Shown piece by piece: positions 27,403 through 36,287 of a DNA stretch of 64,000 nucleotides. Position numbers and translations under genes: made by a program. Source of the DNA: Martinezella tropici (GTDB lineage: Bacteria > Pseudomonadota > Alphaproteobacteria > Rhizobiales > Rhizobiaceae); contig JUHI01000027.1 of NCBI GenBank assembly GCA_000799755.1, forward strand, positions 1 through 64,000. The letters run 5' to 3'. Position 1 is the first letter of the stretch, and every line of letters starts with the position of its first letter. A model generated the notes under the pieces. The model made no database searches, was not told where the DNA came from, and worked only from the letters and a program-made list of their open reading frames with translations.

Positions 27403-28559
27403 TGGGAAACTCCTCCCGAAAGCTCGCCAGTGGGCGATCCGTTCCAGGGCGTAACCACGACTTTCACTCCGTCACCGATCCGCGATTGCCCATCCATAAC
27501 GACGTGGTCGCCATCATTGATACCCTCGCTGACCAAGGCCATCGCATCGGTTACAAATGCTGTTTTGACGCTCCTCTTCACCACCTTTCCATCAGCCTGC
27601 ACGACGTAGGCATAAAGACCGTCACGCCCACGAGCCAGCGCCTTGTCTGGCACCACGATACCCTTGCGGATCTCAACGGTCAGTCGTGTCGCAACAGGCA
27701 GGCCAGGCCAAAGAATGCCGTTCTTGTTGTCGAAGGTGGCTCGCAGATGAATGGAGCCGTTGGATGCATCGACGGCATTATCCATGATTGTCAGTTTGCC
27801 CGCGGTCAAATTGCGTGTGCCATCGGTCGTTGATAGCTCAACCTCGGCGATCCCATTTTGCATGGCGTCGCGGATTTCGCCGAACCTGCCACCGGGAGCC
27901 ACGAAGGAAACGCCTATCGGGTCCATCTGAGTAATGGTTACAATGCCGTTCGTTGAGCTCGCACTGACGACGCTGCCGACATCGACTTGCTTGAAGCCGG
28001 TTCGGCCGGTAAAGGGTGCAGTGACGGTCGCAAAGCTGAGCTGCGTTTCAGCATTCTTGATCATGGCGTCGTCATATTGGACGGCTGCGACATATTGTTG
28101 GCTGGAGGCGTTCTTCTGCTCCAGAACCGACGTGGAGGCCACACCTTTCTCGGCAAGCGTGGCATATCGTTCGGCATCCGTCTTGGCATTTTTCAACTGC
28201 GCTTCGTCCTGGGCCTTCTTTGCCTTCGCCGACACCAGATTGGATAGGAGTTCACGATCATCGAGCTTTAAAAGCACGCTGCCCTTCGCGACGATCTGGC
28301 CTTCCGTGAAAGGTATTTCGACGACCTGGCCGTCGATGCGCGATCGCACGGTGACCGATTGCAGGGGCGATACAGTTCCGATCCCGTTTATCACACGATG
28401 GATTGTTGCCGTTTGCGCGGTGACTGCTGTGACGGGTATTGGGGGCGGCTCCTCCGCGGCCTGGAGGGGAGCCATTAACCCACTGACGGAGATGAACGAG
28501 AATGTCGACAGAATCGACAAGTTTCGCTTCACTAAACTCCGCGTTGATTCCAACATCAT
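27399..28559 (-). CDS. RND efflux periplasmic adaptor (membrane fusion protein)
   Basis: 386 residues. The N-terminal export signal KRNLSILSTFSFISVSGLMA is followed by AEEPPPIPVTAV. Barrel-sandwich half-motifs RSRIDGQVVEIPFTEGQIVA and FATVTAPFTGRTGF flank an alpha-helical hairpin (SAKAKKAQDEAQLKNAKTDA). Then beta-barrel and membrane-proximal domains (GLYAYVVQADGKVVKRSVKT). It bridges the RND permease to an outer-membrane channel. I chose ATG 28559 because GGGGGTCTC precedes it; the next codon is also ATG. First gene of the pump operon. Confidence 0.9.
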   Translation of the reverse strand: MMLESTRSLVKRNLSILSTFSFISVSGLMAPLQAAEEPPPIPVTAVTAQTATIHRVINGIGTVSPLQSVTVRSRIDGQVVEIPFTEGQIVAKGSVLLKLDDRELLSNLVSAKAKKAQDEAQLKNAKTDAERYATLAEKGVASTSVLEQKNASSQQYVAAVQYDDAMIKNAETQLSFATVTAPFTGRTGFKQVDVGSVVSASSTNGIVTITQMDPIGVSFVAPGGRFGEIRDAMQNGIAEVELSTTDGTRNLTAGKLTIMDNAVDASNGSIHLRATFDNKNGILWPGLPVATRLTVEIRKGIVVPDKALARGRDGLYAYVVQADGKVVKRSVKTAFVTDAMALVSEGINDGDHVVMDGQSRIGDGVKVVVTPWNGSPTGELSGGVSQ

Positions 28560-28888
28560 AACGAGACCCCCAACGGCACGGCGCAACAACGCGACGGCGT
28601 CACAATAGTTCAATGTTTTGGAGAAAATATTTCGACAATCGGGCATCGTGAATTAATACGCACCAATAGCCGTGTTTTTCTACCGCCCAATAATCCGCCT
28701 ACGGCAATATTCGACTGAAACTATAGTGTATTGCTGTCGAAGACTGCGGCTACTTGCACGCTCGATGACGTGGCTGATTTCGATGGCCTATCGGAGAGGA
28801 GGATCGAAACTAGAGTTCCAAGCGACGCCGACGTAGCCATTCGCGGCCGTACGCCGTCGCGGAGAATTGACCGAAGCAGCCTGTATTA
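28560..28888. promoter_or_regulatory. Upstream region of the RND pump operon
   Basis: About 330 bases between the OB-fold gene end and the adaptor start, without a gene. It probably carries the pump promoter; no convincing box or operator could be assigned by eye. Confidence 0.35.
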
Positions 28889-29404
28889 TTATGGCCTGTC
28901 GCGCCGCAGAAGGTCGTCAATCGGCCCGCGATGCGGTGGTCCGCCGGCAGGCCCAAGCGCCACTGTTTGTCCGTTCTGGCGGACGATGTAGCTTCCATGC
29001 AGGAATCCGTGTTCAAAACGTCCCTGAACGGTGACGGGCTCATTGACGTCGACAAGCTTGCCGCTGTCGCCGGCGGGTCCCGTTTCGACGAGTGCACGTC
29101 CACTATCATCTTGAACGATGAACTGGTTGCCGAAGACTTCTGCCACCCTGCCCTTCACCGTCACAAGGTTCCAGTCCGTCATGGAGGAGATAGCAACCGG
29201 CGTCATGGGGGCAAGCTCCACGTTCGGTCGCGTCAGCTTCACGGCGCCTGCTCCAGCCGCCGCACCAACGGCGAGGATCGCAAATGCTGTGATCCCCAAT
29301 GCCGCGAGGTGCCGCGTTCTTTTCTGATTTGGTTGATGTGGATGTAGGTGTTTGCCCTCTGGCCCTTCGTCGTGGCCAGCGTTTTCGTTGTTTTCGAACG
29401 ACAT
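28889..29404 (-). CDS. Membrane-anchored OB-fold stress protein (YgiW/BOF-like)
   Basis: 171 residues. A His/Asn-rich cytosolic start is followed by one transmembrane segment (HLAALGITAFAILAVGAAAG) and a periplasmic OB-fold: PVAISSMTDWNLVTVKGRVA, FGNQFIVQDDSGRALVETGP, EPVTVQGRFEHGFLHGSYIV. This resembles YgiW-type bacterial OB-fold proteins, which in enterobacteria sit beside the qseBC two-component genes, as here beside a response regulator and kinase in divergent orientation. The C-terminus is Pro/Gly/Arg-rich. AGGAGA lies 6 bases before ATG 29404. Confidence 0.7.
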   Translation of the reverse strand: MSFENNENAGHDEGPEGKHLHPHQPNQKRTRHLAALGITAFAILAVGAAAGAGAVKLTRPNVELAPMTPVAISSMTDWNLVTVKGRVAEVFGNQFIVQDDSGRALVETGPAGDSGKLVDVNEPVTVQGRFEHGFLHGSYIVRQNGQTVALGPAGGPPHRGPIDDLLRRDRP

Positions 29405-29459
29405 GTTTGTCTCCTGTTTGGTTGACGCGAGAAACTTATCAGCCAGTCACAGTCGACAG

Positions 29460-29479
29460 CCTGAACCTTCTGGTTCAGG
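29460..29479. promoter_or_regulatory. Perfect inverted repeat in the divergent OB-fold/two-component control region
   Basis: CCTGAACC-TTCT-GGTTCAGG, 8-base arms, centred between the divergent starts at 29404 and 29535, followed by GTTGGGTTAAG. A likely binding site for the adjacent OmpR-type regulator (autoregulation); inferred, not proven. Confidence 0.5.
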
Positions 29480-29534
29480 TTGGGTTAAGCCTACTCGGCT
29501 TAGGACAAAGGTTCTTTCTTAAAAAGGTCACCCG

Positions 29535-30197
29535 ATGCGCGTGCTTCTTGTCGAAGACGACACCGATCTATCAAAGCGCATCGCCGCCAGCCTAAGGGCC
29601 GAAAGCTTTGCCGTTGATGTCGCCCAAAATGGCGAGGATGCTGAACACGCCGGCCTCACCGAGTTTTACGACGTAGCCGTCCTTGACCTCGGGTTGCCGA
29701 AGATCGACGGCGTATCGGTTCTGAAATCCTGGCGCGCGGCAGAGCGCAGCTTCCCGGTATTGATCTTGACGGCTCGCGACGGTTGGCCAGACAAGGTCGA
29801 AAGTTTCAAGGCAGGCGCTGACGATTTCCTGACCAAACCTTTCAAGGTCGAAGAGCTTGTTCTGCGACTGCGTGCGCTGGTGCGACGGGCAACTGGACAC
29901 GCCGCTTCGAGAATCTCTTGCGGCCCGTTGGTATTCGACGCTCAGCTCGGCACGTTCGAGTATGAAGGCTTACCCCTCAAGCTTACGGCATTGGAATGGC
30001 GCGTCCTCTCCTGTTTGGTCCTTCGCAAGGAAGTCGTCGTTGACAGGCGTGAGCTGATCGAGCGCGTCTATGAAGGCGACGCCGAGGTCGACTCCAACTC
30101 TATCGAAGTCATTGTCGCAAGATTGCGCCGAAAGATCGGATCGGAACACATCGAGACCGTTCGCGGTCGCGGCTATATGTTGACGGCTGCGACATGA
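29535..30197 (+). CDS. OmpR/PhoP-family response regulator
   Basis: 220 residues. Receiver domain 1-115: acidic pocket EDD at about 7-9, phospho-acceptor Asp in VAVLDLGLPKIDGV, Thr in LILTARD, Lys in FLTKPFK. C-terminal winged helix 125-218 (LKLTALEWRVLSCLVLRKEV, SNSIEVIVARLRRKIGSEHI, TVRGRGYML) binds DNA as a dimer. The stop overlaps the kinase start (ATGA), so both are coupled. Likely targets are the flanking OB-fold and RND genes. Confidence 0.95.
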   Translation: MRVLLVEDDTDLSKRIAASLRAESFAVDVAQNGEDAEHAGLTEFYDVAVLDLGLPKIDGVSVLKSWRAAERSFPVLILTARDGWPDKVESFKAGADDFLTKPFKVEELVLRLRALVRRATGHAASRISCGPLVFDAQLGTFEYEGLPLKLTALEWRVLSCLVLRKEVVVDRRELIERVYEGDAEVDSNSIEVIVARLRRKIGSEHIETVRGRGYMLTAAT

Positions 30198-31588
30198 GAT
30201 CACCTCAGGTCCCCCGACGCTCAACGATCTCCCGGCGTTTGGTCGGGTTCTCCTTCCTTTTCGTGACCGCAACAATGATCGTCGCTTCCGCCACCCTCTA
30301 TCTCATTGTGGCAGGTGTCGTCCGCGAACAGATCGACCAGCGCCTCGACACCGAGATCGACGGATTGCGCAACGCCGTGACAGCTAAGGCGGACGGGACC
30401 ATCGCTCTCAACGCTTCACTCGACGGGCCACCGTTCGACCGCCGGGGATCCGGATGGTACTGGCAGATATCGGGCGACGCCATCCACATCACCTCGCGCT
30501 CACTCGCTGGCAACAATATCACCACTCCGCCGCATCCATTCGACTGGCGACATCTTCTAACTGGTGCTTCGCAGCCAGCCGATAGCTCCGACTTCCGCGG
30601 TGAGAAATTATATCTGCGGAGTTCCGAGATCACCGTCGGCAACAAGGCTGTCGAGATAACCGTAACAGCGCCGCAATCCGCTCTGAGCGGCCCAGCGCAG
30701 CGTGCGTTGTTCTGGTTGATGCCAGCGATGGCGCTGCTGGGCGCGATCCTCCTCGCCGGAATTTTCCTGCAAGTTCGATATGGCCTGCGCCCGCTACGAA
30801 AACTAACGATGGATATTTCCTCAATCGCCGCAGGTACCCTGCCCCGACTGCCCGATGCCGATGTGGAGGAACTGCGCCCAGCGATAGCTGAAATCAATCG
30901 ACTGGTCGACCAAAACCTCCAGCGGCTCGCAGAAACTCGTTTGCACTTTGCCAATCTCGCCCATGGCTTGAAGACACCGGTTACCAGTCTCCTATTGGCG
31001 TTATCTTCTGCGAACGATCCCGATGGCGAGATGCGGGCTCTGGTTCGCCGGATCGATCATCGTATCCGCCATCATCTCGCCCGTGCCCGTAAGACGGCGG
31101 CAGGTGGGCCGCTCGCCGCAACGCTGGTCAAACCACACGTCGATGATCTCGTCCTCACCATGTCGCGCATTTATGCCGAACGAGCGATCACAGTTGAAAG
31201 CAATATCGATCCCAAACTATCTGTCGCCTGCGTCGCGGAAGATGTCGATGAGATACTCGGCAATCTGATCGACAATAGCTTTAAATGGGCATATCACACG
31301 GTCAAAATTACTGCCGAGCCTAAGGGAGGCGAGGCAGTAATTACCATTGAGGATGATGGTGCCGGCATGCTGGAGGCTCGTGTTGCCGAAGCATTCCTCC
31401 CAGGGGTACGCATGGACGAAACTGTCCCAGGCGACGGCTTCGGGCTGGCAATCGCCAGGGAACTTATTGAGCTCTATGGCGGGATGATCGCCTTGCGAAA
31501 CGGCAACGATGCAGGATTGGTTTGCTCGATTACGCTGCCCCGAACCACCGATCCTGGCCCCGTTGGTGAAAAGGCGCACATCGCGTAA
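30194..31588 (+). CDS. Sensor histidine kinase, partner of the upstream regulator
   Basis: 464 residues. TM1 about 15-40 (FSFLFVTATMIVASATLYLI), a periplasmic sensor region of about 120 residues, TM2 about 175-195 (LMPAMALLGAILLAGIFLQV), HAMP, then the dimerisation helix with the phospho-accepting His in FANLAHGLKTPVTSLLLAL. ATPase motifs: N box EILGNLIDNSFKWA, G1 EDDGAGM, G2 GDGFGLAIARE. PhoQ/QseC-like architecture. The signal is unknown; the neighbouring efflux genes point to a toxic or envelope stress. Confidence 0.93.
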   Translation: MRSPQVPRRSTISRRLVGFSFLFVTATMIVASATLYLIVAGVVREQIDQRLDTEIDGLRNAVTAKADGTIALNASLDGPPFDRRGSGWYWQISGDAIHITSRSLAGNNITTPPHPFDWRHLLTGASQPADSSDFRGEKLYLRSSEITVGNKAVEITVTAPQSALSGPAQRALFWLMPAMALLGAILLAGIFLQVRYGLRPLRKLTMDISSIAAGTLPRLPDADVEELRPAIAEINRLVDQNLQRLAETRLHFANLAHGLKTPVTSLLLALSSANDPDGEMRALVRRIDHRIRHHLARARKTAAGGPLAATLVKPHVDDLVLTMSRIYAERAITVESNIDPKLSVACVAEDVDEILGNLIDNSFKWAYHTVKITAEPKGGEAVITIEDDGAGMLEARVAEAFLPGVRMDETVPGDGFGLAIARELIELYGGMIALRNGNDAGLVCSITLPRTTDPGPVGEKAHIA

Positions 31589-31927
31589 CGGACTATCGTT
31601 TCGAATGGCGTTCTTCCGCGTGATCCCCTTGAGCTTACTCAGCCTCCGCGATCCCTCATTACAAGACACCGACGATCATTTCCAACGCTATCGCAAATCG
31701 TGGTCTGGAGCGGAAGCAGGCCCACCAGCGCACTATTTCTAGTCACTACTTCAGCAATGACGTCAGTGAATTAGCAGCAGCTGAAGGCACGTTGAACTGA
31801 AATGGCTGACAAGTTACGGTTAGGAGTTCAACGCGCTGTTGAGATCATGTAGGCCGACCATCAGCAGCATCGCGGGTGGCGTCGCCTTAACCGATCGCCG
31901 ACGTCGTGCGTGCTTGTCAGGCGCATT

Positions 31928-32391
31928 TCATAGGACAGTCGACAATGCGATTTCACGCCAAGTGGTCATGGCGGTGGCGCGGAGCTGGCGGTGGTCTGCG
32001 GCAGAGAGATGTTTCCGGTGAAGCTGAAAGAGGTTGGCGACCTGGCCATGGACCGAGACGAAACGTTGACATTGCCGCGCTGACTTAAAGCGCATCATTC
32101 GCCGCTCTCGGCGCCGTAGCGGCAAATGAGAATTTTCGGCACGGTTGTTCAATCCCTTGTGCGATCGATGCTCTACGCCCGGCATCAAGTCGGCCTTTGC
32201 GGCACCGTAGGAACGCAGCTTGTCGGTGACAATGACCCTTGGGGTGGTACCCTGACGCTTGAGCAGCTTGCGCATGAGCCGCAGGGCTGCCCGCTTGTTC
32301 CTCCGGCTTTGCAAGAGCGCATCGAGGACGTAACCGTTTGCATCGACGGTGCGCCACAGCCAGTACCTCTTTCCCTTGATAGTCACCACCA
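31928..32391 (-). pseudogene. IS6-family transposase C-terminal exon (copy B)
   Basis: Downstream exon: LVVTIKGKRYWLWRTVDANG, VTDKLRSYGAAKADLMPGVE with the second catalytic Asp, and LNNRAENSHLPLRRRERRMM with the Glu, to a stop at 31928. It is about 85-90% like copy A by eye. The intron joins just upstream of TGGTGGTGAC; correct splicing would give DEVVVTIKG, matching DEMVVTIKG in copy A. Confidence 0.8.
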
Positions 32392-32431
32392 GGCGAGTGG
32401 CGCAGGGGAATTTCACCCCCACGCTCTCTCA

Positions 32432-32465
32432 GAACCGGACGTGATACTCTCGCATCATCCGGCTC
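32432..32465 (-). ncRNA. Group II intron domain V (catalytic hairpin)
   Basis: 34-nt hairpin on the minus strand: 5' arm GAGCCGG pairs with CCGGTTC, and the 5' arm carries the AGC catalytic triad. A second hairpin with GGGGG and CCCC arms follows at about 32400-32425 (domain VI, branch point). The maturase stop codon lies inside domain V. Confidence 0.75.
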
Positions 32466-33759
32466 CCATTGTTCGACCGTATCCATGAAGCAGAGGCCAA
32501 TGGGCGAACAGCCGAGGTTGGCGCTGCGCGATGCGCAAAAGCCAATGCCGGGATCGCCGCTTATGCCCACGCAAGGACTTGTACTTTCCCGAGGCCCATC
32601 GAGCCAAGTATCTCTCGACACTCCAGAGCGTAGGTTGGAGAGCTGAAGGACAGAACCGACCATAGTAGTTGATCCAGCCGCGGATGTACGAGTTGAACAT
32701 CCGTGCCAGATCATCGAGAGCCCTGTCACTGCGAAGGTGCAAGGACCAACTACGGATCGTGCCCCGTATCGCCTTGAGCGCCGTCGGACTGGCCGCAGGA
32801 CCGAATGAAACACCCATGCCCCCGGCCTTCTTGCTCACAAGTCTCGGCCGGAAAGCGTAGCCGAGAAAGTCGAACTTGTAGACCGGATGAGTGCCTCGCC
32901 GACTTTCATCCTTGCAATAGACGATTTTGGTCTTGTCAGGATGAAGCGTCAGCCCACAATCAGTAAAACGCGCGTCCAGAGCGTTCCGAAGCGCCATCGC
33001 CTGGTCCTCGGTCCGACAATGACAGATCGCGTCGTCAGCATAACGCTCAAACGGAATGTTCGGGAAATTCCGACACATCCACATGTCAAACGCGTAGTGA
33101 AGAAAGAGGTTTGCCAAGAGAGGGCTGATTACCCCGCCCTGTGGCGTTCCTCGTTCTCTGGCGACGAGATTTCCGTCCGGCATCTGCACTGGCGCTTTCA
33201 GCCATCGTTCAATGTATAAAAGCACCCACGGGCAATCGGTGTGCTTGCGCACAGCCCGCATCAGCAGGTCCGGTTCAATGCTATCAAAGAAAGCCTTGAT
33301 ATCGAGATCAAGAACCCAGTTGTAACGCCAGCATCGCTGCCGCGCCACGCTGATCGCATCGAGTGCCGATTTGCCGGGCCGATACCCATAGGAATCCGGA
33401 TGGAATTCAGGCTCCACTGTCGGTTCCAGATGGCGTTTGACCACCATCTGCGCAATGCGATCGGCGACCGTGGGTATGCCCAGCGGGCGCGTCTTCCCAT
33501 CGCTCTTGGGTATGTCGACCCGCCGCACCGGCGGCGGAAAGTAGCTGCCCGACGCCAGCCGATTCCAGAGCTTGTACAGGTTGTTCGTAAGATCAGCCTC
33601 AAAGTCCAAAATCGTCTGGCCGTCAATACCAGCCGCTCCTTGGTTGGCTCTAACCCTCTTATATGCTTCCCACACCTCCCTTTTCGGGATCGCGTACGGC
33701 TTTGCTCTATCCACGAGGATCCTCCCGTCGCCGGTTGTCCACGCTCCAGAGCTGAACAA
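32455..33759 (-). CDS. ltrA: Group II intron reverse transcriptase/maturase
   Basis: 434 residues from TTG 33759; a GTG start at about residue 17 (VDRAKPYAIPKREVWEAYKR) is also likely. RT motifs: KTRPLGIPTVADRIAQM, YGYRPGKSALDAI, VLDLDIKAFFDSI, GTPQGGVISPLLANLFLHYA, and the catalytic PFERYADDAICHCRT (Tyr-Ala-Asp-Asp). The thumb/maturase X domain follows (FNSYIRGWINYYGRFCPSAL). No HNH endonuclease domain at the C-terminus. The protein promotes intron splicing and retrohoming, and all catalytic residues are intact. Confidence 0.92.
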   Translation of the reverse strand: MFSSGAWTTGDGRILVDRAKPYAIPKREVWEAYKRVRANQGAAGIDGQTILDFEADLTNNLYKLWNRLASGSYFPPPVRRVDIPKSDGKTRPLGIPTVADRIAQMVVKRHLEPTVEPEFHPDSYGYRPGKSALDAISVARQRCWRYNWVLDLDIKAFFDSIEPDLLMRAVRKHTDCPWVLLYIERWLKAPVQMPDGNLVARERGTPQGGVISPLLANLFLHYAFDMWMCRNFPNIPFERYADDAICHCRTEDQAMALRNALDARFTDCGLTLHPDKTKIVYCKDESRRGTHPVYKFDFLGYAFRPRLVSKKAGGMGVSFGPAASPTALKAIRGTIRSWSLHLRSDRALDDLARMFNSYIRGWINYYGRFCPSALQPTLWSVERYLARWASGKYKSLRGHKRRSRHWLLRIAQRQPRLFAHWPLLHGYGRTMGAG

Positions 33760-34251
33760 CGCAGCCCCTTCGCTCCAGCCCCATTACAGGACCTTCAGCA
33801 CTACTACGGGCTGCTCCGCCCCTGTGCTCCGCTTCGGTAATCTCACCCTCGCAGGGACCGCCGGCTTGGGTTTCTCCCTTAACATCGGAGCGACAGGTTC
33901 CCGCGTTCCACACGAAAGCCTGGTTAAGAGTCACGCCGCCTTCATGCCGGATGCCGCCTGGGCAGAAATCAGGTCGCCCCCCAGACTTGTCCCGGGCTAA
34001 CGAATTCCTCCCGGTTTCGACATCATCTTGCACTTTTCGACACGTCATCAGCGGTTCGCTTGCGCTCGTCTCTCTAAACCTCACCTGACGGACTAACGTC
34101 CGCCTTTTCTGCAACGCTCACCACCACGGCTCTTTACCGTTGCAGCTTGCAGTGGTTTGAAACCTACCCCTGACGGTCGGCTTCGAGGGACCATACCCTC
34201 ATCTTCCGTGCAGCTCGGCTCCCACACTGCTGTGGGTGCCTCGCGGCACAC

Positions 34252-34499
34252 CCTCGTCCAGATGCCACTTGTCGGCAAAGTGGCCTCGTGCGCGGCGCCG
34301 GAGCTGATGAGCGAACGTCAAGCCGAATTTCGCCGCCCATTCCGCGACGGTCTGAAACGTGACGGAGATGCCGCTCAGCCAACAGAGCTTCGACGTCGCG
34401 AAGGCTCAGCGGGAACCGATAATAGAGCCATATCGCATGGGCAATGATCTCAGCAGGAAACCGATGGCGTCTGAAGTGGGTATGCGGGGCTTCGGTCAT
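34252..34499 (-). pseudogene. IS6-family transposase N-terminal exon (copy B), frameshifted
   Basis: Begins MTEAPHTHFRRHRFPAEIIA at 34499 and is copy-A-like to LLAER; two bases (CG of a CGCGGC context) appear deleted near 34380, after which the true sequence (ISVTFQTVAEWAAKFGLTFA, HQLRRRARGHFADKWHLDE) continues in another frame up to the intron. The transposase would therefore be inactive even after splicing. Confidence 0.8.
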
Positions 34500-34737
34500 G
34501 AAACCCGAATATCAAGTCAGCTCCAACCAGCCGGTTAAGGCGACGCCACCCTTGAAGAGGATCGAACCGCCGGCCTCCGTGAAATCACTATGTAGTTGAC
34601 ATTTTAGCCGTCTCACTGGAGCTGAACATCATCACAGCGTGATGCGAGATTGCGAATCTACCGCGCTCGCCTCAGATGTTTTATTTCCATTCATGTCGAC
34701 TGCATTCCCTGAATCGGCCGTTGCTCGTAGCAGTGTC

Positions 34738-35274
34738 CTAAGGCCGTAGCTTTACCTTCCGGAACCGCCAGTCTTCTCGAAGCAAAGACATCAATACGAG
34801 ATCGTGACGCCCTTCAGCCGTGCGCAACGACGCGCGCAGGATGCCCTCCTCGACAAACCCCAGGGCTTGATAGAGATGGGCGGCGCGGGTGTTGGACGCG
34901 AGCAGATCGAGCCACAGCCGATCAATATCATGTTCTTCGAAAACCCAGCGGCAGATTTCCCGCAGGAAGGCCGCGCCATGGCCCTGCCCCGGCGGCGAGA
35001 CCGCGATCCGGTGCAGTTGCGCCGTTCCCATGCCGTCATCATCGCGGCGAATGACCGCGAAGCCGACTGGTTCACCATTGCTGCGCGCCAAAAGATAGGT
35101 GCAGGTCGGTGCCGCCATCCGCCGATAATGCTCGTCGGCATAGTAGCTTCCGACCAGCGCCGGGTAGCCAGGACTGCGTTCGATTTCCATGATCAGCGGA
35201 ATGTCGGCATCGCTTGCCTGCGCGAGGGTGAGCACCGGCGCATTCACGCCCGGCCGGATATCGTGCATGTCCAT
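34738..35274 (-). CDS. GNAT-family N-acetyltransferase
   Basis: 178 residues. GNAT fold with motif A LHRIAVSPPGQGHGAAFLRE (acetyl-CoA loop Q/R-x2-G-x-G/A) and motif B LWLDLLASNTRAAHLYQALG. Transfers an acetyl group to an amine of an unknown small molecule. Start at ATG 35274, 2 bases after the stop of the PHP phosphatase gene; the earlier start at 35322 would overlap it. Last gene of the minus-strand ABC operon. Confidence 0.88.
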   Translation of the reverse strand: MDMHDIRPGVNAPVLTLAQASDADIPLIMEIERSPGYPALVGSYYADEHYRRMAAPTCTYLLARSNGEPVGFAVIRRDDDGMGTAQLHRIAVSPPGQGHGAAFLREICRWVFEEHDIDRLWLDLLASNTRAAHLYQALGFVEEGILRASLRTAEGRHDLVLMSLLREDWRFRKVKLRP

Positions 35275-35276
35275 GA

Positions 35277-36152
35277 TCAGATCCGGCCCGGCTTGAGCGT
35301 GTCGAGCGGCGCCTCGCGCCATCCATCGGTGCGGGTGAGATAGGCAACGCTGTCATAACCGGCAGAGGCAATAGCGGCGAGCGACCGGTCGAGGCCGACA
35401 CCGACCGTCTTCACGCCGTGGCTGTCATCGCCGAGCGTCACGCGAATGCCCATCGCCCGTGCTCGCTCAAGGATCTGCGGCAAGGGATAGACCGGCCCGT
35501 AGCCGTTGCGGAACGCCGCGCAGTTGACGTCGAGAATACCGCCCGATGCCCGGATTGCTTCCAGAGTCCTCTCAACCACTGACAGAACTCGCGGCGAGAA
35601 GCCGAAGCGTGGCGGCTCGAACTTCCGTACCAGATCGAGATGCGCGACGATATCCGGCCGCAGGGTTTCGACCATCGTCGTGACGGTGTCGAAATAGGCG
35701 AGATGCAGTGCTTCCGGTCCGCCGAGATCGGCGGCCAGCGCCGTCGTGTCGGCCGGGGAAAAATCGACCCAGCGGCCACAGATATCATGGACGCTGCCGA
35801 CGATATAATCGAAGGGATGCGCCTGCCGCAGCGCCGTCATCGCATCGAGCCAGCCTTCCGGCGGCAGAGTTTCGGTCTCGAAGCCGATCAGCAGCTCGAT
35901 CTCGCCGGCGCGCGCATCACGCAAGGCAAAGGCGCGCTTCACATAGCCGTCGAAAGCTTTCGCGAGACCGGCAATGCCGCAATCTTCCTCGCCGGGATAG
36001 AGATCCTCGACCCGGTAGCGGGGGCAGTGTTCGCTGAGCCCGTAATGGGTGAAGCCGCGCTCGATGGCCGTCTCGACGATCTCTTCGAGCGTCGATTTGG
36101 CATGGGCGCAAAATTCACCGCTATGGCCGCCATGATAGCTGAACCAGACCAT
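35277..36152 (-). CDS. PHP-domain phosphatase (histidinol-phosphatase-like)
   Basis: 291 residues of one PHP barrel. Metal ligands: YHGGHSGEFCAHA near the start, GLSEHCP at about 40, IGFETET at 105-111, VGSVHDI at about 135, DIVAHLDLVRKF and LGDDSHGV near the C-terminus, the order seen in HisK-type histidinol phosphatases. It probably removes phosphate from a small phospho-monoester. It lies outside any his operon and next to a metallophosphoesterase and an ABC importer, so histidine synthesis is less likely than catabolism of an imported phosphorylated compound. AAGGAAAC precedes ATG 36152. Confidence 0.85.
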   Translation of the reverse strand: MVWFSYHGGHSGEFCAHAKSTLEEIVETAIERGFTHYGLSEHCPRYRVEDLYPGEEDCGIAGLAKAFDGYVKRAFALRDARAGEIELLIGFETETLPPEGWLDAMTALRQAHPFDYIVGSVHDICGRWVDFSPADTTALAADLGGPEALHLAYFDTVTTMVETLRPDIVAHLDLVRKFEPPRFGFSPRVLSVVERTLEAIRASGGILDVNCAAFRNGYGPVYPLPQILERARAMGIRVTLGDDSHGVKTVGVGLDRSLAAIASAGYDSVAYLTRTDGWREAPLDTLKPGRI

Positions 36153-36287
36153 CTTTGTTTCCTTCCCGGGCCGCGAGAGCGCGCGGTCGCGATCATCGAT
36201 CGAAACGATCGCGCCGGCCGTTTCCGCTGGCCGCTTGTCATCTGCAGGATGCGCCCAGGTAATCTATGGGTGCAGAACCTGCGAGCT

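Larger units (their letters stand above)
32392..34251 (-). mobile_element. Group II intron with maturase, about 1.86 kb
   Basis: Minus-strand intron beginning GTGTG (34251 downwards, the 5' consensus GUGYG) and ending just after domains V and VI near 32392. It contains one reverse transcriptase gene. Removing it restores a continuous transposase reading across DE|VVV. Size, and an encoded protein without an endonuclease domain, resemble the RmInt1-type mobile introns of rhizobia, which also sit inside IS elements. The 3' boundary is placed by exon alignment and may be off by a few bases. Confidence 0.8.
31875..34550 (-). mobile_element. IS6-family insertion sequence, copy B, interrupted by a group II intron
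   Basis: Same 16-base ends as copy A (GGTGGCGTCGCCTTAA at 31875-31890, reverse complement at 34535-34550), in the opposite orientation. Without the 1,860-base intron it would be about 816 bp, matching copy A (817). The transposase is also frameshifted, so the copy is dead. Flanks GCATCGCG and CTTGAAGA show no target duplication. Confidence 0.88.

Noticed and set aside
34551..34580. GGCGGTTCGATCCTC on the minus strand next to the IS6 copy B end, also tRNA T-loop-like
   Set aside because: No matching acceptor stem or other arms were found.
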